Of a DNA stretch of 64,000 nucleotides, positions 7,906-16,885 are shown piece by piece. The stretch is from an uncultured Erythrobacter sp. GTDB lineage: Bacteria > Pseudomonadota > Alphaproteobacteria > Sphingomonadales > Sphingomonadaceae. Each line of letters starts with the position of its first letter. Within the stretch, counting starts at the first letter, position 1. The notes under the pieces are model-generated. The model had not been told where the DNA came from and searched no databases. It saw only the letters and a program-made list of their open reading frames with translations. A program made the position numbers and the translations under genes. The DNA lies in contig CALBWA010000009.1 of NCBI GenBank assembly GCA_937969505.1, positions 148,945-212,944 on the forward strand. Direction: 5' to 3'.

Positions 7906-8985
7906 ATGAACTTGGGTCAAACCCGCCACGGGGCATTTAACATCGTCGCTGCACTTGTAGCAGCATTCCTTCTCGTATTTGCGCTGCAGGGCGTCTCGGC
8001 ACAGGATGCCGTGGGCACAACCTCTACCCAGGTAGAAGGCACCGAAGTCGATCTTGGATCGCCCGAAGCTGCTGTGGCATTGGGTGAAGGCCTGGTCGGC
8101 GACGAAGTCGGAGATACTCTGGCCGGACAAATGGCTCCGACCCCTGGCAAGGGTATGCCGGTGGACCGGGGTATGACGTTTCAGGACCAGTACACTGAAA
8201 TCGGTCGGGACGCGCTGTTTATGCATGATGCGTTTCTGGTTCCGATGATGGCTGGCGTCAGCCTTTTGGTGCTGGGCCTGCTGCTGTGGGTGGTTGTCCG
8301 CTATCGCCGTCGTGAAGGACGCGAACCATCGCGCACGACGCACAACACCTTCGTCGAGGTGGTTTGGACATTGCTGCCGGTACTGGTGCTGGTTGCCATT
8401 GCCATTCCGTCAATATCGCTGCTGGCAAAGCAGTATGAGACACCGCCGGAAGACGCTGTCACGATCAAGGCAACCGGGTACCAGTGGTATTGGGGATACA
8501 GCTATCCCGACCATGGCGACTTTGAAATCATCTCGAATATGCTGTCCGAGGCCGACGCGGTTGCCAATGGCGAACCGGCCTTGCTCGCTGTCGACAACCG
8601 TATGGTTGTCCCGGCCAACACGCCGATCCGCCTTCAGACAACCGCTGCCGACGTGATTCACGCCTTTGCTGTGCCATCGCTGTGGTTCAAACTGGACGCA
8701 GTTCCCGGCCGTCTTAATGAGCGGATGCTTATCATTGACGAGCCTGGCGTATATTATGGCCAGTGTTCAGAACTTTGCGGTGCACGCCATGGTTTCATGC
8801 CTATCGCGGTTGAGGCTCTGCCTCGCGATGAATGGGAAGCATGGGTTTTGGCGCAACCGGGCGGCACGCTTGGAGAAGAAGAAACTGCTGCAGAAGACGA
8901 TGCAGAATCTGAAGCTGACGCTTTGGAAGCTGGCGATGCAGACGCCGCTGATGAAGCCGCTGAAGCTGAGGCTGACGCGGCCTGA
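7906..8985 (+). CDS. ctaC: Cytochrome c oxidase subunit II
   Basis: CuA subunit of the aa3-type terminal oxidase, accepting electrons from cytochrome c in the periplasm. Of 359 residues, 1-33 are a signal peptide ending in SAQ, and two membrane hairpin segments lie near 110-132 and 152-174. The CuA ligands His252, Cys287, Glu289, Cys291, His295 and Met298 sit in GQCSELCGARHGFMP. A Gly/Ala-rich insert occupies about 34-90. The last 35 residues are an unusual acidic, Ala-rich tail (EETAAEDDAESEADALEAG and onward). First gene of the cox cluster. Confidence 0.97.
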   Translation: MNLGQTRHGAFNIVAALVAAFLLVFALQGVSAQDAVGTTSTQVEGTEVDLGSPEAAVALGEGLVGDEVGDTLAGQMAPTPGKGMPVDRGMTFQDQYTEIGRDALFMHDAFLVPMMAGVSLLVLGLLLWVVVRYRRREGREPSRTTHNTFVEVVWTLLPVLVLVAIAIPSISLLAKQYETPPEDAVTIKATGYQWYWGYSYPDHGDFEIISNMLSEADAVANGEPALLAVDNRMVVPANTPIRLQTTAADVIHAFAVPSLWFKLDAVPGRLNERMLIIDEPGVYYGQCSELCGARHGFMPIAVEALPRDEWEAWVLAQPGGTLGEEETAAEDDAESEADALEAGDADAADEAAEAEADAA

Positions 8986-9049
8986 TCGGGCGCAGCAGCT
9001 GCATTTCGTAAGTGAATTATAATTGAACAAGCCTGAGAGTATTTGAACG

Positions 9050-10756
9050 ATGGCCACCACCGCTGAAGGTTTCGACAATCCGACCCACGCAGATCACGCG
9101 CATGACGCGGATCACAAACCGGGCTTTTTTGCCCGGTGGTTCATGTCGACCAATCACAAGGATATCGGAACGCTGTATCTGATTTTCGCGATTTTCGCGG
9201 GGATCATCGGTGGCGCAATGTCCGGTGTCATGCGGATGGAACTTGCCGAACCCGGTATCCAGTACCTGGGTTGGTGGGTGGAATTCTTTGGCGGCACCGC
9301 TGAAGAAAACGCCAATTACCATATGTGGAACGTGTTCATCACCGCCCACGGACTGATCATGGTGTTCTTCATGGTCATGCCGGCGATGATTGGCGGTTTT
9401 GGCAACTGGTTTGTGCCGCTGATGATTGGCGCACCGGATATGGCCTTCCCGCGGATGAACAACATCAGCTTCTGGCTGACGGTTGCCGGCTTTCTCAGCC
9501 TTTGCATGTCTTTATTCGTTGAAGGAACAGGCGCAAACGCGCTTGGTGCCGGTGTGGGCTGGACCGTTTACGCTCCGCTTTCGACGACAGCCAATCCGGG
9601 CCCAGCGGTCGACTTTGCCATCTTTGCATTGCACTTGGCAGGGGCTGGTTCGATCCTGGGTGCAACGAACTTCATCACGACCATCTTTAACATGCGCGCA
9701 CCGGGTATGACCCTGCACAAGATGCCGCTGTTCGTGTGGTCGGTGCTGGTTACCGCGTTCCTGCTGCTGTTGGCGCTGCCGGTCCTGGCTGCTGCCATCA
9801 CCATGCTGCTGACCGACCGTAACTTTGACACGACCTTCTTCGATCCTGCCGGTGGCGGTGATCCGGTCCTTTACCAGCACCTGTTCTGGTTCTTCGGCCA
9901 CCCCGAAGTTTACATCATGATCCTGCCGGGCTTCGGCATGGTCAGCCAGATTGTCGCAACCTTTAGCCGCAAGCCGGTATTCGGCTATCTCGGAATGGCT
10001 TATGCCATGGTTGCCATTGGCGTGGTCGGCTTCGTCGTTTGGGCTCACCACATGTACACCGTGGGTCTCGACGTGAACACGAAGATGTACTTCACCGCAG
10101 CCACCATGGTGATCGCAGTTCCAACGGGCGTGAAGATCTTCAGTTGGGTGGCAACGATGTGGGGAGGAAGCCTCGAATTCAAATCGCCTCTCGTTTGGTC
10201 GCTGGGCTTTATCTTCCTGTTCACCGTTGGCGGTGTGACGGGTGTGGTGCTGGCCAATGGCGGCATCGACGACAATTTGCATGACACTTACTATGTTGTC
10301 GCGCACTTCCACTATGTGCTGTCGATGGGCGCTGTATTCTCGCTGTTTGCCGGTTTCTATTACTGGTTCCCGAAGATGAGTGGCCGGATGCACAGTGAAT
10401 TCCTGGCACATCTGCACTTCTGGGGCTTCTTCATTGGCGTGAACATCATCTTCTTCCCGCAGCACTTCCTGGGAATGGATGGCATGCCGCGACGCATCCC
10501 TGATTATCCGCAGGCCTATGCGTTCTTCAATCAGATCTCGTCCTACGGCTATCACGTTATGGCCGCGTCAATGGTCGTGTTCTTCGTAAACCTTGCCTAT
10601 GCCTTTACCGGCGGCAAGAAAGCGGCTGACAACCCATGGGGCGAAGGCGCAACCACGCTGGAGTGGACACTGACCAGCCCGCCGCCTTATCACCAGTTTG
10701 AAACGCTGCCCGTGATCGAGGATCATCACGACTACCACGATCACCGCCCAGCCTGA
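9050..10756 (+). CDS. ctaD: Cytochrome c oxidase subunit I
   Basis: The catalytic subunit of 568 residues and 12 membrane helices binds heme a and the heme a3-CuB centre, reduces O2 to water and pumps protons. Visible are FITAHGLIM (heme a ligand), [17 protein letters not shown] with the CuB His and cross-linked Tyr, WAHHMYTVG with two CuB His, and [14 protein letters not shown] with the heme a3 and heme a His. An A-type (mitochondrial-like) oxidase is indicated by the HPEVYI motif. It follows ctaC after 64 bp. A strong hairpin follows at 10781-10812. Confidence 0.98.
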   Translation: MATTAEGFDNPTHADHAHDADHKPGFFARWFMSTNHKDIGTLYLIFAIFAGIIGGAMSGVMRMELAEPGIQYLGWWVEFFGGTAEENANYHMWNVFITAHGLIMVFFMVMPAMIGGFGNWFVPLMIGAPDMAFPRMNNISFWLTVAGFLSLCMSLFVEGTGANALGAGVGWTVYAPLSTTANPGPAVDFAIFALHLAGAGSILGATNFITTIFNMRAPGMTLHKMPLFVWSVLVTAFLLLLALPVLAAAITMLLTDRNFDTTFFDPAGGGDPVLYQHLFWFFGHPEVYIMILPGFGMVSQIVATFSRKPVFGYLGMAYAMVAIGVVGFVVWAHHMYTVGLDVNTKMYFTAATMVIAVPTGVKIFSWVATMWGGSLEFKSPLVWSLGFIFLFTVGGVTGVVLANGGIDDNLHDTYYVVAHFHYVLSMGAVFSLFAGFYYWFPKMSGRMHSEFLAHLHFWGFFIGVNIIFFPQHFLGMDGMPRRIPDYPQAYAFFNQISSYGYHVMAASMVVFFVNLAYAFTGGKKAADNPWGEGATTLEWTLTSPPPYHQFETLPVIEDHHDYHDHRPA

Positions 10757-10780
10757 CGGCAAGCGGGCCACTGAAACGTA

Positions 10781-10812
10781 CAAACGGCTGGCCTCTCGGG
10801 GTCAGCCGTTTG
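10781..10812 (+). terminator. Hairpin after ctaD
   Basis: A 13-bp stem (CAAACGGCTGGCC at 10781-10793 with GGTCAGCCGTTTG at 10800-10812, one G-T pair) and a 6-nt loop. No U tract follows, so it may act as a partial terminator or as a 3' stabiliser that sets the ctaC-ctaD mRNA apart from the downstream genes. Confidence 0.6.
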
Positions 10813-10832
10813 CATATGGGGAAAGCGATATC

Positions 10833-11816
10833 ATGGTCGAAATGCGCCGCATTGCTACAGGGGACATCACCCTGAACTGCGCCATTGAAGAGCCAGAGGC
10901 GGGCGAGGGTCCGCTGGTCATCATGGTTCATGGCTTCCCCGAAAGCTGGTATTCATGGCGCCACCAGCTTGGCCCCCTGGCCAAAGCCGGTTTCACCGCC
11001 TGCGCGATAGATGTTCGTGGTTACGGCAAATCGGATAAGCCCCATCCGGTTGAAGCCTATTCCTTCGAGGCAATAGCCAATGATCTGGTCGGTCTGAACC
11101 AAGCGCTGCAGGGTGATCGCAAGGCCATTCTGGTCGGTCACGATTGGGGCGCACCAATCGTATGGAACACCGCGCTGGCGTATCCTGAAACCTTTGCTGC
11201 TGTAGCAGGACTATCAGTTCCGTGGAGCGGGGTACCCCAACGACCATTTCCTGACATCTATCACGAACAATTTATCAGCAAGGGGCGCTACTTCTACCAG
11301 CATTACTTTCAGGAAGAGGGTGTTGCAGAAGCCGAGGCAGAGGCCGATCCGCGCAATTTCATTCACCGCATGATGTACTCAATCAGCGGCGACGTGCCGC
11401 CGGGAGACTATTGGGAGAAGCCGCTGGGCTCAAACTTTCTGTCCGGCCTGCCCGATCCGCAGCCCGTGGGCTGGCTGACCGAGGCGGACCTCGAATATTA
11501 CGAGGGCGAGTTCAGGCAATCCGGATTTCGGGGGCCGCTCAACCGTTATCGCAACCATCATCGCGATTTCGAGTGGCAGCAGCAGTTTGCTGGAGAAGTG
11601 ATTAAACAACCGGCCCTGTTCATTGGCGGGGACCGTGATCCGGCGACGTTCCTGTTTGGCGCGATTACCGATCCTGTCGGTATGATGAAAATGACGGCTC
11701 CCCAGTCGGAGGGCCATATTCTGCCTGGTTGCGGCCATTGGACCCAGCAGGAAAAGCCGGATGAAACAAATGATCTGCTGATTGACTGGCTAAGCCGAGT
11801 CGCAGCCCCTATATGA
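10833..11816 (+). CDS. Alpha/beta hydrolase, epoxide-hydrolase-like
   Basis: A 327-residue soluble alpha/beta hydrolase. [14 protein letters not shown] (oxyanion HGxP motif), [10 protein letters not shown] and the nucleophile elbow VGHDWGAPI with an Asp nucleophile are the signature of soluble epoxide hydrolases and haloalkane dehalogenase relatives. The late His lies in [13 protein letters not shown]. The likely reaction is hydration of an epoxide to a diol; the substrate is unknown. It lies inside the cox cluster between ctaD and ctaB, set off by a hairpin upstream, which is an odd position for such an enzyme. Confidence 0.85.
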   Translation: MVEMRRIATGDITLNCAIEEPEAGEGPLVIMVHGFPESWYSWRHQLGPLAKAGFTACAIDVRGYGKSDKPHPVEAYSFEAIANDLVGLNQALQGDRKAILVGHDWGAPIVWNTALAYPETFAAVAGLSVPWSGVPQRPFPDIYHEQFISKGRYFYQHYFQEEGVAEAEAEADPRNFIHRMMYSISGDVPPGDYWEKPLGSNFLSGLPDPQPVGWLTEADLEYYEGEFRQSGFRGPLNRYRNHHRDFEWQQQFAGEVIKQPALFIGGDRDPATFLFGAITDPVGMMKMTAPQSEGHILPGCGHWTQQEKPDETNDLLIDWLSRVAAPI

Positions 11817-11826
11817 CCGGCACGAT

Positions 11827-12744
11827 ATGACCCAACCAGCAACCTCCCTTGCCCTACCGGCGGACTGGCGCGATTTTTTTGCGCTAACTAAGCCGCGCGT
11901 GATGACGCTGGTGATCTTCACCGGCCTGTGCGGACTGCTGGCGGCACCAGGCAGCATCCACCCGGTTATCGGCTTTACTGCAATCTTGTGCATCGCTCTG
12001 GGAGCAGGTGGTGCTGCCGCTCTCAACCAATGGTGGGAAGCGGATCTGGATGCCGGGATGAAGCGTACCGCCAATCGGCCACTGCCGGCGGGGCGATTGA
12101 AAGGTACAGACGCGCGCGATTTCGGCATCTTGCTGTCGGCTGTGTCGGTTGGAGTTATGGGCGTTGCTGTCAATTGGCTGTCCGCCATCATTCTTGCCGG
12201 ATCGATTGTCTATTATGCGGTGATCTACACAATCTGGCTGAAGCCCAGAACACCGCAGAATATCGTCATCGGGGGCGGGGCAGGCGCCTTTCCGCCGATG
12301 ATCGGCTGGGTCGCCGTGACCGGGGACGTCACCTTGATGCCGGTACTGCTGTTCTCGATCATCTTCATGTGGACCCCGCCGCATTTCTGGGCGCTCGCGC
12401 TGTTTGTGAAGACGGATTACGCCAATGTCGGCATTCCGATGATGCCGGTGGTCAAGGGTGAAAAATCCACGCGCCGCCAGATATTTGTCTATTCCGCGAT
12501 CCTGCTTCCTCTGGCTCTGACGCCGTGGTTTATCGGGGGAACGGGCCTGATCTATGCGATTGCTGCGCTCGCATTGTCACTTGCATTCTTTGCGCTGTCG
12601 CTGCCGGTTTCTTTCCGGCAATCTGGCCAAAACGATTCGATGCGGCCGGAAAAGCGCCTTTTCGCCTTCAGCATCATTTATCTGTTTGCCCTGTTTGCAG
12701 CCCTCGTGGTGGACCGCGTTGCCGCCAATCAGGGCTGGATTTGA
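11827..12744 (+). CDS. ctaB: Protoheme IX farnesyltransferase
   Basis: CtaB/CyoE adds a farnesyl group to heme b to make heme O, the precursor of heme A in the aa3 oxidase. The 305-residue polytopic membrane protein has the UbiA-superfamily prenyl-diphosphate motif [21 protein letters not shown] (about residues 62-82) and the second loop around [18 protein letters not shown]. It starts 10 bp after the hydrolase gene and is followed by a short membrane-protein gene and ctaG. Confidence 0.96.
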   Translation: MTQPATSLALPADWRDFFALTKPRVMTLVIFTGLCGLLAAPGSIHPVIGFTAILCIALGAGGAAALNQWWEADLDAGMKRTANRPLPAGRLKGTDARDFGILLSAVSVGVMGVAVNWLSAIILAGSIVYYAVIYTIWLKPRTPQNIVIGGGAGAFPPMIGWVAVTGDVTLMPVLLFSIIFMWTPPHFWALALFVKTDYANVGIPMMPVVKGEKSTRRQIFVYSAILLPLALTPWFIGGTGLIYAIAALALSLAFFALSLPVSFRQSGQNDSMRPEKRLFAFSIIYLFALFAALVVDRVAANQGWI

Positions 12745-12770
12745 TCAGGTCAACGTGTGAGGAAAAGACT

Positions 12771-12896
12771 ATGAACCCGGATGAAGATACCGAATTCCGC
12801 AAGCGGCAGAAGAGCCGCAATTGGGTGGTCGGAGGGATCCTGCTGTTTTTCGTCGTCTTGTTCTATGCCATCACGATTGTGCGGATAGGAGACTGA
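12771..12896 (+). CDS. 41-residue membrane protein between ctaB and ctaG
   Basis: Very short gene with GTGAGGA about 8 nt before ATG 12771. The product has a charged, hydrophilic N-terminus (NPDEDTEFRKRQKSRN) and one membrane helix (about residues 19-38), ending RIGD. Its stop lies 4 bp before ctaG. A tiny one-helix protein at this position is seen in several alphaproteobacterial cox operons and is probably an assembly or accessory factor, but its role is not established. Confidence 0.75.
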   Translation: MNPDEDTEFRKRQKSRNWVVGGILLFFVVLFYAITIVRIGD

Positions 12897-12900
12897 CCGC

Positions 12901-13476
12901 GTGACGACCGCGACGCTTGAACAGAAGAATCTGCGCACCGGGCTTTATGCTTTCATGGGTGCGATCGCCATGCTGGGTCTCGGTTACGCAGCAGTGCCCT
13001 TGTACGATCTGTTTTGCCGGGTAACCGGCTTTGGCGGCACCACTCAGCGTGCGAGCGAGAGTGAAGCTGATATGGCGGCGCGTATCGCACAAAGTGCCGG
13101 AGGCAAGACAATGTCGATCCGCTTTGACGCGAGCACGGCGCGCAATGTTCCGTGGAGCTTCCGCCCGACACAGTCGACCGACACAGTGCAAATTGGCGTG
13201 CGTGACATGGCAACTTATGTTGCGCGCAACAATTCCAGCGTTCCGATTACCGGCACGGCGACATTCAATGTCGAGCCGGAACAGGCAGGCAAGTATTTCA
13301 ACAAGATTCAGTGCTTCTGCTTTACCGAGCAGACCCTTCAGCCCGGGCAGGAAGTGAATATGCCCGTCCTCTATTTCGTCGATCCGGCAGCGTTGGAGGA
13401 TGAGGCGATGGACGGGGTCGAGCAGATAACGCTCAGTTACACTTTTCACCGGGCGATCGAGCCTGATAACGAGTAG
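12901..13476 (+). CDS. ctaG: Cytochrome c oxidase assembly protein CtaG/Cox11
   Basis: Cox11-type copper chaperone that delivers copper to the CuB site of subunit I. The 191-residue protein starts at GTG 12901. It has one N-terminal membrane anchor (about residues 15-33), Cys39 just after it, and the copper-binding IQCFCFTEQTL with Cys138 and Cys140 in the periplasmic domain. Its position between the small membrane ORF and ctaE is conserved in alphaproteobacteria. Confidence 0.96.
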   Translation: MTTATLEQKNLRTGLYAFMGAIAMLGLGYAAVPLYDLFCRVTGFGGTTQRASESEADMAARIAQSAGGKTMSIRFDASTARNVPWSFRPTQSTDTVQIGVRDMATYVARNNSSVPITGTATFNVEPEQAGKYFNKIQCFCFTEQTLQPGQEVNMPVLYFVDPAALEDEAMDGVEQITLSYTFHRAIEPDNE

Positions 13477-13484
13477 ATGCGCAT

Positions 13485-13512
13485 AGCCACTGGACCCGGG
13501 AGGCCAGTGGCT
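13485..13512 (+). terminator. Hairpin between ctaG and ctaE
   Basis: Perfect 9-bp stem (AGCCACTGG at 13485-13493, CCAGTGGCT at 13504-13512) followed by TTAAGG. There is only a short T run, so this is more likely an mRNA-processing or partial termination hairpin that adjusts ctaE expression. Confidence 0.5.
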
Positions 13513-13549
13513 TTAAGGGCTGTCGCAACAGACCACGGGATTGAAGACA

Positions 13550-14419
13550 ATGGCCGGTACAAAAAACCACGATTATCACATTCTTGAACCAGACATCTGG
13601 CCGCTAATCGGCTCTTTGTCGGCTCTCACCTTTACCACCGGCATGGTGCTGATGATGCATGACATGGCCGCTTGGGCGATTGTTCTGGGCCTTGGTATTG
13701 CGGGCTTGATTGCCACATTCTTCAGCTGGTTTGCCAACATCGTGCGCGAAGCTGAGGGTGGCGATCACACGCCGGTAGTTCAGCTGCACATGCGTTATGG
13801 CATGATCTTGTTCATTGCATCGGAGGTGATGTTCTTTGTCGGCTGGTTCTGGGCGTTCTTCGACTTTGCCCTGTTCCCAACTCCGCTGGAAGTCAGCTAT
13901 CTGGACGACGGCACGCAGATCACCACCAGCCTGTTCGGCGAAGCTGGCGCAGCGGCCACATTCGTTCCTGCCGGTATGGAAGTGCTGGATGCGTTCTCCC
14001 TGCCGCTGTTGAACACGCTGATTTTGCTGTGTTCAGGTACCACGGTGACCTGGGCGCACCATTCGCTGATCCATGGTGATCGCGACGGTCTGAAGAAAGG
14101 CCTGATGGCCACCATCGCTTTGGGTGCAGTGTTTACCGCGATCCAGGCGTATGAGTACGCTATTGCGCCGTTTGCCTTTGGCCAGAACACCTACAGCTCG
14201 GCCTTCTACATGGCGACCGGTTTCCACGGCTTCCACGTTCTGGTCGGCACGATCTTCCTGATCGTATGCCTTGGCCGCGCAATGAAGGGCCACTTCACTC
14301 CGCGCCAACATTTCGGGTTCGAAGCGGCTGCCTGGTATTGGCACTTTGTCGATGTGGTGTGGTTGTTCCTGTTTATCGCCATCTACATCTGGGGTGGCTG
14401 GGGCGCTCCGATACATTGA
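13550..14419 (+). CDS. ctaE: Cytochrome c oxidase subunit III
   Basis: Seven-helix subunit III of the aa3 oxidase, which supports proton uptake and stability. From ATG 13550 the protein has 289 residues; a TTG three codons earlier is less likely. Family blocks include HDYHILEPDIWPL at the N-terminus, YGMILFIASEVMFFVGWFWA, and GFHGFHVLVGT with EAAAWYWHFVDVVWLFLF near the C-terminus. Its TGA overlaps the ATG of the DUF983 gene by one base. Confidence 0.97.
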   Translation: MAGTKNHDYHILEPDIWPLIGSLSALTFTTGMVLMMHDMAAWAIVLGLGIAGLIATFFSWFANIVREAEGGDHTPVVQLHMRYGMILFIASEVMFFVGWFWAFFDFALFPTPLEVSYLDDGTQITTSLFGEAGAAATFVPAGMEVLDAFSLPLLNTLILLCSGTTVTWAHHSLIHGDRDGLKKGLMATIALGAVFTAIQAYEYAIAPFAFGQNTYSSAFYMATGFHGFHVLVGTIFLIVCLGRAMKGHFTPRQHFGFEAAAWYWHFVDVVWLFLFIAIYIWGGWGAPIH

Positions 14420-14826
14420 TGGATAGGGGACCTGATCCCGCAAGAAAAAAGGGGCAGCCTGGGATCGCTCAGGCTGCCCTTTTCGGTTTGTGCCCGCAAT
14501 GCGGTGATCGGACATTGTTCGATGGCATCGTGCAATTCGCGCCGCGTTGCAGAGCCTGTGGGCTAGACCTGACGCGTTTCAATGTCGGTGATGGTCCCGC
14601 AGGTTTTCTCACCTTGATCATCGGCGCATTGATTGTCGGTCTTGCCTTGTGGCTGGACAGCACAATCCGTCCGCCTTTCTGGGTCCATGCCATAATCTGG
14701 ATTCCGGTTACCACCGGAGCCGTCCTGCTCGGGCTGCGCGCCGCCAAGGCTGGCCTGCTTGCCAGCGAATACCGCAACAAGGCAGGCGAAGCTGGCGCTG
14801 CAGCGACAAGGCAGGATGAAACATGA
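14419..14826 (+). CDS. DUF983 membrane protein
   Basis: A 135-residue DUF983 protein. The N-terminus has a four-Cys zinc-ribbon-like pattern, GLCPQCGDRTLF followed by PRCRACGLDL, then two membrane helices (about residues 54-72 and 79-98). Members sit next to cox genes in alphaproteobacteria and are thought to aid oxidase assembly; the biochemical role is unknown. It starts on the last base of ctaE and ends in an ATGA overlap with surf1. Its first codons contain a terminator-like hairpin. Confidence 0.85.
   Translation: MDRGPDPARKKGQPGIAQAALFGLCPQCGDRTLFDGIVQFAPRCRACGLDLTRFNVGDGPAGFLTLIIGALIVGLALWLDSTIRPPFWVHAIIWIPVTTGAVLLGLRAAKAGLLASEYRNKAGEAGAAATRQDET
14446..14483 (+). terminator. Terminator-like hairpin inside the DUF983 start
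   Basis: Stem GGGCAGCCTG (14452-14461) with CAGGCTGCCC (14470-14479), extended by an A run before and a T run after, about 14 bp in all. Apart from the A-run extension, it has the form of an intrinsic terminator and lies 27-64 bases past the ctaE stop, yet the bases are also codons of the DUF983 gene. It could limit transcription into DUF983 and surf1. Confidence 0.6.
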
Positions 14827-15425
14827 CCAGTCGTGACATTCCCATCATTCCCACCATCATTGTGGCCGCGGCCATGGCGATCATGGTCATGCTCGGCTTC
14901 TGGCAATTGGGTCGGGTGGAGGAGAAAGAGCAGCAGATCAGCCTATATCAGGCAGCGCTTTCCGATGGTGAATTGCGCGCATTCCCTGGCGATAATGGCG
15001 GCGCGTTTAGTGAGGCGGACTTGTTCCACCCAACCGCCTTTGATTGCACACAGGTCCTGGCGCGAGAAGCCATCTCGGGTCGCAGCGCGAGCGGGCAGGG
15101 CGGGTTTGCCCAGATCGCCCGGTGCGAAACTGGGCGCGGGCCTGCCGACGTTAAGCTGGGGTGGTCGGCCAGTCCCACTTTTCCCGAGTGGGATGGCGGT
15201 GTGGTCGAAGGCCTGATTACGCCGGGCGGGCGTGACGGGGCACGCGTGCAACTGGCAACGCCTGTTGCCGGGTTGGAACCGTTGGCGGTTCCCGATCCGA
15301 AGGACTTGCCCAACAATCATCTGGCTTATGCAGGCCAGTGGTTCTTTTTCGCGCTGACAGCGCTGGTGATCTATTTCTTCGCCCTGCGCAGCCGGGCAAA
15401 GGCACGACGCGAAGGCAAGAGTTGA
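14823..15425 (+). CDS. SURF1-family oxidase assembly protein
   Basis: SURF1/Shy1 helps insert heme a into subunit I. The 200-residue protein has an N-terminal membrane helix with LGFWQLGRVEEK (about residues 24-35), a periplasmic domain, and a C-terminal helix introduced by NNHLAYAGQWFFFALTALVI. This two-helix layout and both motifs define the family. It is at the short end of the family range; the middle domain looks reduced. ATGA overlap with the DUF983 gene; last gene of the cox cluster. Confidence 0.93.
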   Translation: MTSRDIPIIPTIIVAAAMAIMVMLGFWQLGRVEEKEQQISLYQAALSDGELRAFPGDNGGAFSEADLFHPTAFDCTQVLAREAISGRSASGQGGFAQIARCETGRGPADVKLGWSASPTFPEWDGGVVEGLITPGGRDGARVQLATPVAGLEPLAVPDPKDLPNNHLAYAGQWFFFALTALVIYFFALRSRAKARREGKS

Positions 15426-15484
15426 CCCGCGCGTAGTTCGCCTTTCTTGCTCTTGGCGGCGCGTGCGTCTAACCGCGCATCGCA

Positions 15485-16885
15485 ATGGAATATATTTCGA
15501 CAAGAGGAAGCGCGGCGGCGCTTGATTTCGAAGGGGCGACGCTGGCCGGTCTGGCAAGCGACGGCGGCCTGTACCTGCCCAGCCAATGGCCCCGGTTCTC
15601 TCATGAAGAGATCGCTGACATGGCCGGCCTGCCATATGCACAATTGGCTGCGCAGATCATGCAGCCTTTCGTGGGCGACAGTCTGACAAAGGACGAATTG
15701 CTGGCGCTGTGCGAACAGGCCTATGGCCGGTTTTCTCACAATGCCGTTGTCCCACTGGTCCAGCTGGACGAACAGCAGTGGCTGCTTGAGCTATTCCACG
15801 GGCCGACACTGGCTTTCAAGGATGTGGCGCTGCAATTGCTTGGGCTGCTGTTCGAAACCTTCCTGACGCGCCGCAAGAGCAATTTGACCATTGTCGGCGC
15901 GACCAGCGGGGACACTGGCTCTGCTGCGATTGATGCAGTGGCCGGGCGCGAGGGTATCGACATCTTCATGTTGCATCCCAAGGGACGGGTTAGTGATGTG
16001 CAGCGTCGGCAAATGACGACAGTGCGCGCACCCAATATTCACAACATCGCGATAGAGGGCAGCTTTGACGATGCCCAGGCGATGGTGAAGCGGATGTTCA
16101 ACGACGATCACATGACGTCGCGCTTCAATATCGGTGCGGTCAATTCAATCAACTGGGCCCGGCTGATGGCTCAAGTGGTGTATTATTTTGCTGCTGCCCT
16201 GCAATTGGGTGGGCCGGACCGCAAGGTTGCGTTCAGCGTCCCGACCGGCAATTTCGGTGATGTGTTTGCCGGTTATGTTGCAGCGCAGATGGGCTTGCCG
16301 ATCGAGCAATTGCTGGTTGCCACCAATGTGAACGACATTCTCCATCGCGCGCTGTCGCAAGGGGATTACTCGGCCGGGTCGGTCACCCCAACCGCGGCCC
16401 CGTCGATGGACATTCAGGTCAGTTCGAACTTTGAACGTTTGCTGTTTGATTGCGGTGGCCGCGATGGTCCGGCGATGGCGGCACAAATGGCCGCGTTTGA
16501 GCAAGACAAGGCCATGCGGCTGACCAACGCTCAACGCGAAGGTGCCTCCAGCTTGTTCACCAGCGCCCGTGCCGAGCCTGACGACATGAACGAGGCGTTG
16601 CGCTGGGCGCATGATCACGCTGGACAAATCATTGATCCACACACTGCGATCGGCTTGCATGCAGCGCGTAATGTAAAGGTGGAAACCGGCATTCCGATGG
16701 TGACGCTGGCAACGGCCCACCCGGCGAAATTCTCTGACGCGGTCGAACGCGCCACTGGCTTGCGACCCCAGCTGCCCGCCAGAATTGGCGATCTGATGGC
16801 CCGCGAAGAAGCCTTTAGCGAGCTCCCCGGCGATTACGATGCAGTGCGCAGCTTCATCGAAGAGCGGGCCAGCTCAGCCGCCTGA
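15485..16885 (+). CDS. thrC: Threonine synthase
   Basis: A PLP enzyme converting O-phosphohomoserine to threonine. The 466 residues carry the PLP lysine in HGPTLAFKDVALQLLG (Lys112), the phosphate-binding loop VGATSGDTGSAAIDAV and the N-terminal SDGGLYLP motif of the long class of threonine synthases. ATG 15485. Its TGA overlaps the ATG of the next gene by one base, linking it to an rRNA methyltransferase-like gene. Confidence 0.97.
   Translation: MEYISTRGSAAALDFEGATLAGLASDGGLYLPSQWPRFSHEEIADMAGLPYAQLAAQIMQPFVGDSLTKDELLALCEQAYGRFSHNAVVPLVQLDEQQWLLELFHGPTLAFKDVALQLLGLLFETFLTRRKSNLTIVGATSGDTGSAAIDAVAGREGIDIFMLHPKGRVSDVQRRQMTTVRAPNIHNIAIEGSFDDAQAMVKRMFNDDHMTSRFNIGAVNSINWARLMAQVVYYFAAALQLGGPDRKVAFSVPTGNFGDVFAGYVAAQMGLPIEQLLVATNVNDILHRALSQGDYSAGSVTPTAAPSMDIQVSSNFERLLFDCGGRDGPAMAAQMAAFEQDKAMRLTNAQREGASSLFTSARAEPDDMNEALRWAHDHAGQIIDPHTAIGLHAARNVKVETGIPMVTLATAHPAKFSDAVERATGLRPQLPARIGDLMAREEAFSELPGDYDAVRSFIEERASSAA

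Noticed and set aside
9512..10555. 347-codon minus-strand frame opposite ctaD
   Set aside because: Antisense to a fully conserved oxidase subunit; the His/Asp/Gln-rich product is a by-product of ctaD codon use.
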